From NCBI GenBank assembly GCA_018380115.1, contig JAGZUF010000029.1, positions 1 through 24,591 of the forward strand: a stretch of 24,591 nt of DNA, in the 5' to 3' direction. Below, in pieces: positions 16,292-22,408 of the stretch (position 1 is its first letter; the number at the start of each line of letters is the position of its first letter). The DNA comes from Oscillospiraceae bacterium (lineage in GTDB: Bacteria > Bacillota > Clostridia > Oscillospirales > Ruminococcaceae). The notes under the pieces were generated by a model. The model was not told where the DNA came from. It ran no database searches and was given only the letters and a program-made list of their open reading frames with translations. The translations under genes and the position numbers were made by a program.

Positions 16292-16374
16292 GCCGCTTGG
16301 TTTGGGCGCCTGAAGTGATGCTTCACGCATCCGCCTGTCTGTCCAGCGAGACTTATGTAAATGAGGGTAAACAC
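16292..16374 (+). promoter_or_regulatory. Structured 5' leader of rplU, possible L21 leader
   Basis: An 83-base leader. GATGC (16317-16321) pairs with GCATC (16327-16331) over a 5-base loop, and flanking GGCG (16305-16308) can pair with CGCC (16332-16335), leaving an 8-base one-sided bulge. A competing hairpin, TGAAG (16311-16315) with CTTCA (16321-16325), excludes the first. Firmicute rplU genes often carry an autoregulatory L21 leader RNA (Rfam RF00559). Position and structure fit, but the consensus was not checked base by base. GAGGGT before the ATG is the ribosome site. Confidence 0.45.
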
Positions 16375-16686
16375 ATGTACGCAGTTATCGTCACCGGCGG
16401 GAAGCAGTACCGCGTGGAAAAAGGCGACGTCATCTATGTGGAAAAGCTGGATGCCGAAGCCGAAAGCACCTACACCTTTGACACTGTGCTTGCAGTGGGC
16501 GAAGAGGGCAGCGTGAAGTTTGGCGCCCCCACTGTTGCGGGCGCGTCCGTCACGGGCAAGGTGCTGAAAAACGGCAAGGGCAAGAAGCTGCACATCCTGA
16601 CGTACCGCGCCAAGAAGGGCTCGGCGCGCAAGATGGGCCACCGCCAGCCGTTTACTAAAGTGGAAATCACCGATATTAAAGGCTAA
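16375..16686 (+). CDS. rplU: 50S ribosomal protein L21
   Basis: A 103-residue protein, the standard length of bacterial L21. It starts MYAVIVTGGKQYRVEKGD and contains the C-terminal signature KKGSARKMGHRQPFTKVEI. It binds 23S rRNA in the large subunit. The ATG at 16375 follows GAGGGT; a GTG-type extension upstream runs through the leader and is not used. It is followed after only 21 bp by rpmA, with no prp (ysxB) gene between, unlike the usual Firmicute order rplU-prp-rpmA. Confidence 0.98.
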   Translation: MYAVIVTGGKQYRVEKGDVIYVEKLDAEAESTYTFDTVLAVGEEGSVKFGAPTVAGASVTGKVLKNGKGKKLHILTYRAKKGSARKMGHRQPFTKVEITDIKG

Positions 16687-16707
16687 GGCCGGGGAGGGAA
16701 ATAGGAT

Positions 16708-16959
16708 ATGGCACATAAAAAAGGCGTAGGCTCTACAAGAAACGGCCGCGATTCCGAATCGAAGCGCCTGGGCGTGAAACGCGGCGACGGCCAGTTCGTT
16801 CTCGCCGGCAACATTCTGGTGCGCCAGCGCGGCACGCACATCCATCCGGGTGAGAACGTGGGCCGCGGCAGCGACGACACCCTGTTTGCCCTTGTGGACG
16901 GCCGCGTCTCTTTCGAGCGCGTGGGCCGCGACCGCAAGCAGGTCAGCATCAAGCAGTAA
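16708..16959 (+). CDS. rpmA: 50S ribosomal protein L27, without N-terminal extension
   Basis: An 83-residue L27 beginning MAHKKGVGSTRNGRDSESKR, with GQFVLAGNILVRQRGT and HIHPGENVGRGSDDTLFA. Its N-terminus reaches the peptidyl-transferase centre. Most Firmicute L27 proteins carry a short leader ending in a QFFA-type site that the protease Prp removes. Here the protein starts directly as in Proteobacteria. The ATG at 16708 has GGGGAGGG about 10 bases upstream, and no in-frame start with a leader peptide precedes it. It is the last gene of the rplU transcript, with a terminator 10 bp after the stop. Confidence 0.98.
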   Translation: MAHKKGVGSTRNGRDSESKRLGVKRGDGQFVLAGNILVRQRGTHIHPGENVGRGSDDTLFALVDGRVSFERVGRDRKQVSIKQ

Positions 16960-16969
16960 GAACCATGTG

Positions 16970-17000
16970 AAGCCGGGCCGCGCAGCGGCCCGGCTTTTTC
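16970..17000 (+). terminator. Intrinsic terminator of rplU-rpmA
   Basis: An 11-bp perfect GC stem (16971-16981 with 16985-16995), a GCA loop and a T-run to 16999. Confidence 0.93.
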
Positions 17001-17617
17001 CGTATCACAGGGCAAGGGGCGGGCGGCAAAAAATGCGTCTTGTGCGCATGCCGGAATACGGCCTTGCCCGGCAGCCGGGGCCGTGGGCCGAAAAGCTTTC
17101 GGCAGGGCGGCGCCTGTTTTCCGGCATATAGGCGGCGCTTCTGCGCGGGGCGCTGCATCAAGGCCCGCGCCGGAGGGCCGCGGCTGCATATCATGGGGTG
17201 CGGCCTGGGTGTGCAGGGCGCCGGGCCCAGTGCCAAAACCCGCGCCGCATCCCGGCGCATAAGCCGCGTGCGTGCGCTTGCCCTGCGCGGGCTGTGCCGG
17301 AGGGGTGCGGCTGCATATTGGGGTAAGACTTGGGTATACAGAGCGTTGTAGGGCCTGGTATGCCCCGGCAGGTGTGCGGCAGAGGGCATACCGCCGCCTT
17401 TCTGTGTGCCCGCAGGGCGGCCTGATGCTGTGCCGGGGCACTGTGCTTTGCAGCCGCACTGGAAAGGCATGCGGCATGCAAAATGGGCATGGCAGGGGTA
17501 ACCCGCGCGCCAGCCGCGGGCTGCAGGCGCATGCATCAAAAAGGGCATTATCCCCCATTGTGAAGCAGAGATGCCGCAGGCGCGGCTGGCAGCCGCAGTG
17601 AAAAGAGAGGAAACGAT
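17001..17617 (+). other. Gene-poor interval between rpmA and obg
   Basis: About 615 bp with no frame that shows family similarity and a ribosome site together. A 31-codon ATG frame at 17033 and a long minus-strand frame that also covers rpmA in antisense are best explained by GC-rich sequence. A degenerate direct repeat lies at 17169-17347. No convincing obg promoter was found. Bacillus has spo0B at this place; nothing like it is visible here. Confidence 0.6.
17169..17347. repeat. Degenerate ~53-bp direct repeat
   Basis: 17169-17221 and 17295-17347 align over their whole length with one 2-base gap. The shared core is GCCGGAGGG then GCGGCTGCATAT. Most differences are transitions with A/T in the second copy where the first has G/C. 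The offset is 126 bp. No function is recognised; it may be an old decayed duplication. Confidence 0.55.
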
Positions 17618-18886
17618 ATGTTTATTGATACAGCAAGAATATTTCTGAAGGCGGGCAGGGGCGGCGACGGCGCCGTCTCGTTCCACCGGGAAAAGTATGT
17701 GGCGGCCGGCGGGCCGGACGGGGGCGACGGCGGGCGCGGCGGCAGCATCGTGTTTGTGGCAGACCCGAACCTTTCCACCCTGATGGATTTCCGCTACAAG
17801 CGCAAATATGCGGCGCCGTGCGGCGAGAACGGCCGCGGCGCGCGCTGCAACGGCAAAAACGCGCAGGACCTTGTCATCCGTGTGCCGCGCGGTACGCTGG
17901 TGAAGGAGGCCGAAAGCGGCCTTGTCATTGCCGACATCTCCACAGATGAGCCAGTGGTGGTGGCAAAGGGCGGCAAGGGCGGCTGGGGCAACGTGCACTT
18001 CGCCACGCCCACGCGGCAGATACCGCGCTTTGCAAAGCCCGGCCTGCCCGGCGAGGAGCTGGAGGTGCAGCTTGAGCTGAAGCTGATTGCAGACGTGGGG
18101 CTCATCGGCTTTCCCAATGTGGGAAAATCCACGCTCATCAGCGCCATCAGCGCCGCAAAGCCCAAGATAGCCAATTACCACTTCACCACGCTTTCGCCCG
18201 TGCTGGGCGTGGTGCGCGTGGGGCCCGAGGCCAGCTTTGTGGCGGCCGACATCCCCGGCCTTATTGAGGGCGCGGCGGACGGCGTGGGCCTTGGACACGA
18301 CTTTCTGCGCCATGTGGAGCGCTGCCGCATGCTGCTGCATGTGGTGGATGTATCTGGCAGCGAAGGGCGGGACCCAAAGGAAGATTTCGCCGCCATCAAT
18401 GCGGAGCTGCAGCGCTTTTCACCGCAGCTTGCCGCGCGCGAGCAGCTTGTGCTGGGCAACAAGTGCGATATTGCCAGCGAAGAGCAGATAGCGCAGTGCC
18501 GCGCCTTTATCGAGGGGCAGGGCCTTGCCTTCCTGCCCATTTCGGCGGCGGCCCACACGGGCCTTGCCGAACTGCCCGGCCTGGTGTACGAGCGCCTGCG
18601 CGGCCTGCCCCCGGTAGTGACATATCAGCCGGAATATGTACGCCCGCAGGCGTCCGAAGGCCCGCGCGCCTTTACCGTGCGCAGGGCGGCTGCGCATGAG
18701 TTCGAGGTGCAGGCCCCCTGGCTGGAGCGTATTCTGGCCGGCAGCGATATGGACGATTATGAGAGCCTGCAGTATTTCCAGCGCCAGCTTGCCGATTCCG
18801 GCGTGCTGGAAAAGCTGCTTGAGCTGGGTGTGGAGGAGGACGACACCATCCGCATCGGCGAATATGAATTTGACTATGTGTTCTGA
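17618..18886 (+). CDS. obg: GTPase Obg/CgtA
   Basis: A 422-residue ribosome-associated GTPase. The glycine-rich Obg domain (about 1-157) begins MFIDTARIFLKAGRGGDGAV. The G domain has G1 GFPNVGKST (164-172), G3 DIPGLIEGA and G4 NKCD (281-284). A C-terminal OCT domain (about 345-422) ends in IGEYEFDYVF, as in Bacillus-type Obg, and the length is normal (about 428). It acts in 50S assembly and the stringent/stress response. The ATG at 17618 follows AGAGAGGAAA. mrnC follows after 25 bp. The nearness of rplU-rpmA is a widely conserved gene order. Confidence 0.97.
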   Translation: MFIDTARIFLKAGRGGDGAVSFHREKYVAAGGPDGGDGGRGGSIVFVADPNLSTLMDFRYKRKYAAPCGENGRGARCNGKNAQDLVIRVPRGTLVKEAESGLVIADISTDEPVVVAKGGKGGWGNVHFATPTRQIPRFAKPGLPGEELEVQLELKLIADVGLIGFPNVGKSTLISAISAAKPKIANYHFTTLSPVLGVVRVGPEASFVAADIPGLIEGAADGVGLGHDFLRHVERCRMLLHVVDVSGSEGRDPKEDFAAINAELQRFSPQLAAREQLVLGNKCDIASEEQIAQCRAFIEGQGLAFLPISAAAHTGLAELPGLVYERLRGLPPVVTYQPEYVRPQASEGPRAFTVRRAAAHEFEVQAPWLERILAGSDMDDYESLQYFQRQLADSGVLEKLLELGVEEDDTIRIGEYEFDYVF

Positions 18887-18911
18887 GCACAGTGGAAAGG
18901 AGGCTGCGGCC

Positions 18912-19364
18912 ATGGAGGGCAGCGGGCTTTTGCCGCTGGGTGCCCTGTGCCCCGGCACCCCTAAGACAGACCTGCGGGAGATGTCGCCCCTGGCGCTGGC
19001 CTTTGTGGGTGACGGGGTGTATGAGGTGCTGGTGCGCCGCATGCTGGTGGAGCACACGCGCCTTGGCCCCAACCTTCTGCACCGCCATACGGTGCGCTTT
19101 GTTTCGGCAAAGGGGCAGTGCGCCGCACTGGAGGCCATCCGCCCCATGCTCACCGAGGCGGAACAGAATATCGTGCGCCGGGGCCAAAACGCCAGCAAGG
19201 CCACGGTGGCAAAGCACGCCACCGCGCAGGAATACAGGGCCAGCACCGCCTTTGAGGCCCTGTTTGGCTGGCTGTACCTGAAGGGCGAGGTTCCCCGCAT
19301 TGAAGAGCTGTTTAGCGCCGTGTGCAAAGCGGCGGAGGGCCGGGAGGGGCAGGCGGCGCAGTAG
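18912..19364 (+). CDS. mrnC: Mini-ribonuclease III
   Basis: A 150-residue RNase III catalytic domain without a dsRNA-binding domain. LALAFVGDGVYEVLVRR carries the metal-binding Asp34, and YRASTAFEALFGWLYL carries Glu115. IVRRGQNASKATVAKHAT matches the central Mini-III signature. In Bacillus this enzyme trims the ends of 23S rRNA as a dimer. The ATG at 18912 follows AAAGGAGGC. An upstream extension of the frame runs through obg and is not used. Next to obg it continues the ribosome-maturation theme; in Bacillus mrnC lies elsewhere, beside cysS, so this pairing is a lineage feature. Confidence 0.94.
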   Translation: MEGSGLLPLGALCPGTPKTDLREMSPLALAFVGDGVYEVLVRRMLVEHTRLGPNLLHRHTVRFVSAKGQCAALEAIRPMLTEAEQNIVRRGQNASKATVAKHATAQEYRASTAFEALFGWLYLKGEVPRIEELFSAVCKAAEGREGQAAQ

Positions 19365-19394
19365 CGGCGCCCCGCAGGCGCTTTGCGCGCCCCT

Positions 19395-19752
19395 CTGTGC
19401 AGATGCAGCCTGCCCGCGTGGCGCGGGCGGCGGCTCTATTACGGGCGGCACCGTGTAGCCGGGTGGGCAGAAAGGCGGGCAGCGCACAGGGTGCGGGCGA
19501 AAGCTCTCTGTGCGGGCGGCCCTGCGCGGGCCTCTGGGCAGATGCGCCGGGGCATCTCCGCGTGGCGTGGGCGCCGGTTCTATTACGGGCGGCACTGTGT
19601 AGCCGGACGGAGGGCCGGGCAGCGCACAGGGTGCGGGCGAAAGCTCTCTGTGTGGGCGGCCCTGCGCGGGTATCTGGGTGGACGTGCCGGGGCATCTCCG
19701 CGTAGTGTGGGCATCGGTTCTATTACGGGCGGCACCGTGCAGCCGGGTGGGC
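19395..19752. repeat. Non-coding tandem array, ~140-bp unit, about 2.6 copies
   Basis: The core CTATTACGGGCGGCAC recurs at 19436, 19580 and 19720 (steps 144 and 140). A second block beginning AGCGCACAGGGTGCGGGCGA recurs at 19481 and 19621 and is nearly identical for over 50 bp. GGGGCATCTCCGCGT recurs at about 19550 and 19690. The 140-bp step is not a multiple of 3, so no frame is kept across units and the long frames through it are not genes. Within a unit CGCACAG can pair with CTGTGCG; in the second unit the partner is CTGTGTG, which still pairs through G-U on the plus strand. It lies between mrnC and a minus-strand small gene. Confidence 0.88.
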
Positions 19753-19754
19753 AG

Positions 19755-19803
19755 AAAAACAGCGCGTTTTTCCGCCCCATGTACGGGGCCGAAAAACGCG
19801 CTG
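19755..19803 (-). terminator. Intrinsic terminator of the minus-strand small gene
   Basis: 19760-19772 pairs with 19791-19803 (13 bp); after a single C-C mismatch, 5 more bp enclose an ATGTAC loop. On the minus strand the stem is followed by TTTTT (19759-19755). The plus strand lacks a T-run after the stem, so the terminator is oriented for leftward transcription. Its T-run falls in the sequence that continues the last repeat unit of the neighbouring array. Confidence 0.85.
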
Positions 19804-19850
19804 CCCTTCCCGCCCCTGCCCGCAGGGGGGATCAGCCGCTTCTGCCGCTG

Positions 19851-19991
19851 TTATTTTGTGTGGCAGTTGCTGGCCTTACCGGAGGCCTTGTTCTCGGCCT
19901 TGTTCGACGTCTTGTTCATCGTCTTGCTGTTTGTTTTGCTGGTGGTCTTGTTGTTGGCGTTGCCATACTTGTTGGTCGTCTTGTTTTCCAT
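19851..19991 (-). CDS. 46-residue Lys/Asn/Thr-rich small protein
   Basis: A short gene with a near-ideal ribosome site: GGGAGG, 8 bases, then ATG at 19991, ending at TAA (19853-19851). The protein has 10 Lys, 10 Asn and 8 Thr, two Glu, no Arg or Asp, and almost no hydrophobic residues (net charge about +8). Lysine recurs every four residues from position 15 to 39 (tetrads such as NKTT, SKTN, NKTS, NKAE, GKAS). The end is SNCHTK, with its only Cys and His. All ten Asn codons are AAC and eight of ten Lys codons AAG, in line with selected codon use. A terminator follows about 50 bp downstream on the same strand. The family is not recognised. Nucleic-acid binding like a small acid-soluble or nucleoid protein is one idea suggested by charge and disorder. 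Confidence 0.8.
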   Translation of the reverse strand: MENKTTNKYGNANNKTTSKTNSKTMNKTSNKAENKASGKASNCHTK

Positions 19992-20076
19992 GGTTTTCAC
20001 CTCCCGTTGTGCTTAGTTTGTGCAGCCGGGGGCGCGTTATGCAGCCATTTTTTTCCTGAAAGGGGGGCGCCGCCGC

Positions 20077-21480
20077 GTGCCGGAACGGACATATTTTGAA
20101 GCGCGTGAGCGCGCGCTGCTGGGCGCGCGCTATGACGAGGTGTACCGCCCGCAGGGCGAAGTGCGCCGCGCGCTGACGCGCAACGCCCTGCGGTGCAGCG
20201 AGGCGCGCTTTCTGGAGCTTCTGGGCCCTTCAGTGTGCCGCGCGCCCTTCTGTGCAGACAGCTTTTACCTTCTGGACGGGGCTGTGCGCCCGGGCAGAAG
20301 CCCGCTGTACCATGCGGGCGCCTATTATGTGCAGGAGGCAAGCGCCGCCGCGCCTGCGCCCCTTTTGGGCGTGCAGCCCGGCCAGCGCGTGCTGGACATG
20401 TGCGCCGCGCCGGGCGGCAAAAGCGCACAGCTTGCCGGTGCATTGGGCGGGCAGGGGCTTTTGGTGGCCAATGAATACGACGCCGCGAGGGCGAATATTC
20501 TAAGCTCGAACCTGGAGCGCATGGGCGCGGCGAACGCCGTGGTGCTGAACGAGGCGCCCGCGCGCATTGCCGCGGCGCTGCCCGGCTGGTTCGACAGGGT
20601 GCTGGTGGACGCGCCGTGCTCCGGCGAGGGCATGTTCCGCAAAGAGCCGCAGGCCCTGCGCCAGCACAGCGAGGCGCTGGTGCGCCGCTGCGCCGCGCTG
20701 GGCGCGCAGATATTGGACGCCGCGGCCGCCGCCCTGCGGCCGGGCGGGCGCCTTGTGTATTCCACCTGTACCTTTGCCCCCGAAGAGGACGAGGCGCAGA
20801 TAGGCGCATTTTTACAGCGCCATGCAGAATTTTGCACCGTGCCCTGCGGCGCCGGGTTCGGCAGCCCGGGCGAGGCCGCGCGCTGCGGCGGGCACCCGTT
20901 CCGCGCACAGGACACCCGCCGCATATACCCGTGCCACGGGGGCGAGGGGCATTTTATGGCCGTGCTGGAAAAATGCGCCGGTGCGGCACAGCCGGGCCAC
21001 GGCACGCCGCGCGCAGCGCGCAGCTTTTCCAGGCAGGCCAGGACGGCCGGTGCAGGCCGGGGCGGCGCGCCCCAGGCCCTTGCCTTCCTGCGGGAATATT
21101 TTCCGCAGCTTGCCGCCGGGCCCGAGGCCCTGCACGTCATGGGCGGCACCGTGCACCTGCTGGCGCCCGGCATATTCCCGCCCGGCACACCGCTGCGCGT
21201 GGTGCGCGCAGGCGTGCCTGTGGGCAGGCAGGAGAAGGGCCGGTTCGAGCCCGCGCACGCGCTGTTCATGGCCTATGGCGCGCTGTGTGAAAACAGGGAG
21301 GAGCTGGCGCTGGACAGCCCGCTGTGCGCCGCGTGGCTGCGGGGCGAGGCCATTCCGGCGCACACGGCGCACACCGGCTGGGCGGCCGTCACCGCCGGGG
21401 GGCTGCCGCTGGGCTTTGGCAAGGTGAGCGGCGGCACTGTGAAAAACCGCTACCCCAAGGGCCTGCGCAACCTGGGCTGA
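20077..21480 (+). CDS. RsmF-like NOL1/NOP2/Sun family rRNA m5C methyltransferase
   Basis: A 467-residue SAM-dependent RNA cytosine-C5 methyltransferase. SAM motif I is DMCAAPGGKS (107-116). The two catalytic cysteines are Cys181 in DAPCSGEGMFRK and Cys231 in YSTCTFAPEEDE. The C-terminal part (about 300-467), with HVMGGTVHLL and a PUA-like end, fits the RsmF/YebU branch acting on 16S rRNA, in contrast to RsmB, which has an N-terminal NusB-like domain. The GTG at 20077 is chosen because GGGGGG lies 9 bases upstream and the family N-terminus starts near FEARERALLG; an open frame from 20020 has no ribosome site. The start lies about 85 bp from the divergently transcribed small gene. The exact target base is not decidable here. 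Confidence 0.9.
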   Translation: MPERTYFEARERALLGARYDEVYRPQGEVRRALTRNALRCSEARFLELLGPSVCRAPFCADSFYLLDGAVRPGRSPLYHAGAYYVQEASAAAPAPLLGVQPGQRVLDMCAAPGGKSAQLAGALGGQGLLVANEYDAARANILSSNLERMGAANAVVLNEAPARIAAALPGWFDRVLVDAPCSGEGMFRKEPQALRQHSEALVRRCAALGAQILDAAAAALRPGGRLVYSTCTFAPEEDEAQIGAFLQRHAEFCTVPCGAGFGSPGEAARCGGHPFRAQDTRRIYPCHGGEGHFMAVLEKCAGAAQPGHGTPRAARSFSRQARTAGAGRGGAPQALAFLREYFPQLAAGPEALHVMGGTVHLLAPGIFPPGTPLRVVRAGVPVGRQEKGRFEPAHALFMAYGALCENREELALDSPLCAAWLRGEAIPAHTAHTGWAAVTAGGLPLGFGKVSGGTVKNRYPKGLRNLG

Positions 21481-21494
21481 GGCGCCGCGCATGG

Positions 21495-21523
21495 TTGAAT
21501 TTGCAAATTGGATATGCTATAAT
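21495..21523 (+). promoter_or_regulatory. Promoter of yebC
   Basis: TTGAAT (21495-21500), 17-bp spacer, TATAAT (21518-21523), with TG one base upstream of the -10 (extended -10). It starts 15 bp after the methyltransferase stop. The ~90-base leader contains a short GC hairpin around GCGGGGC-CGT-GCCCCGT without a T-run. Confidence 0.82.
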
Positions 21524-21621
21524 TATTCAGTTAAAGTGCGCCCAGTGCCCGCATGCGGGGCCGTGCCCCGTGCGCTGCGGCGCTGCTGGAACCGAACACA
21601 TATGAGGAGGCTTTTATCAAT

Positions 21622-22359
21622 ATGTCCGGCCATAGCAAGTGGAACAACATCAAGCGCAAAAAGGAAAAGACGGACGCCCAGAAGGCGAAGATATTTACCA
21701 AGGTGGGCCGCGAAATCGCGGTGGCTGTGAAATCCGGCGGGGCAGACCCTGCGGTGAACGGCAAGCTGCGCGACCTTATCGCCAAGGCAAAAAGCCTGAA
21801 CGTGCCCAACGACAACATTCAGCGCATCATTAAAAAGGCAGAAGGCGCGGAAAAAGACGATTACGAAAGCATCACCTACGAGGGCTACGGCCCCTCCGGC
21901 ATCGCCATGATGGTGGAGACGCTGACCGACAACCGCAACCGCACTGCGGGCAACCTGCGCCATTACTTCGATAAATTCGGCGGCAACCTCGGCAACAGCG
22001 GCTGCGTGTCGTTCCTGTTCACCGAGCAGGGCGTCATTGTGCTGGATGTGGAGGGCAAAGACGAGGAAGCCGTGATGGAGGACGCCTTTGATGCAGGCGC
22101 AGACGATTTCGACATGGCGGACGGCGTGGCCGAGGTGACCACCAGCCCCGATGCGTTCAGCGAGGTGCGCCAGGCGCTGGAGGAGAAGGGCTACGAGTTC
22201 ATAAGCGCGGATGTGGCCATGGTGCCCAGCACGCGCACAGCCCTGACGGACCCTGACGACATCAAGAAGATGGGCCTTCTTCTGGACCACCTGGAAGAGG
22301 ACGACGATGTGCAGAACATCTGGCACAACCTGGAAAACGAAGAAGACTTGGACCGCTGA
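21622..22359 (+). CDS. yebC: YebC/PmpR/TACO1 family protein
   Basis: A 245-residue cytoplasmic protein of standard length. It begins MSGHSKWNNIKRKKEKTDAQ and has SLNVPNDNIQRIIKKAEGA, YEGYGPSGIAMMVETLTDNRNRT and FGGNLGNSGCVSFLF, all family landmarks across the three domains. Members were first annotated as transcription regulators; recent work on bacterial and mitochondrial members links the family to translation of proline-rich stretches. The ATG at 21622 has GAGGAGG about 11 bases upstream, and the frame further upstream lies in the leader. It has its own promoter and is followed after 49 bp by the pseudokinase gene, probably on the same transcript. Confidence 0.96.
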   Translation: MSGHSKWNNIKRKKEKTDAQKAKIFTKVGREIAVAVKSGGADPAVNGKLRDLIAKAKSLNVPNDNIQRIIKKAEGAEKDDYESITYEGYGPSGIAMMVETLTDNRNRTAGNLRHYFDKFGGNLGNSGCVSFLFTEQGVIVLDVEGKDEEAVMEDAFDAGADDFDMADGVAEVTTSPDAFSEVRQALEEKGYEFISADVAMVPSTRTALTDPDDIKKMGLLLDHLEEDDDVQNIWHNLENEEDLDR

Positions 22360-22408
22360 GCCCACACCGCACGGCGGAAAGCTTTCAGAAAAGGAGAGGT
22401 GATCGCCT

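Noticed and set aside
17033..17131. A 31-codon plus-strand frame just after the rpmA terminator
   Set aside because: No ribosome site at normal spacing, and no recognisable sequence or codon signature.
16683..17558. A 291-codon Cys/Pro/His-rich minus-strand frame in the rpmA-obg gap
   Set aside because: It crosses the rpmA terminator and rpmA itself in antisense, lacks a ribosome site, and looks like a chance frame in GC-rich DNA. It is the only long frame in the gap, so conservation could still be checked.
19383..20099. Plus-strand frames of up to 238 codons across the tandem array
   Set aside because: The array unit is not a multiple of 3, so repeated peptides shift frame from unit to unit. 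The frames also run antisense through the minus-strand small gene and its terminator.
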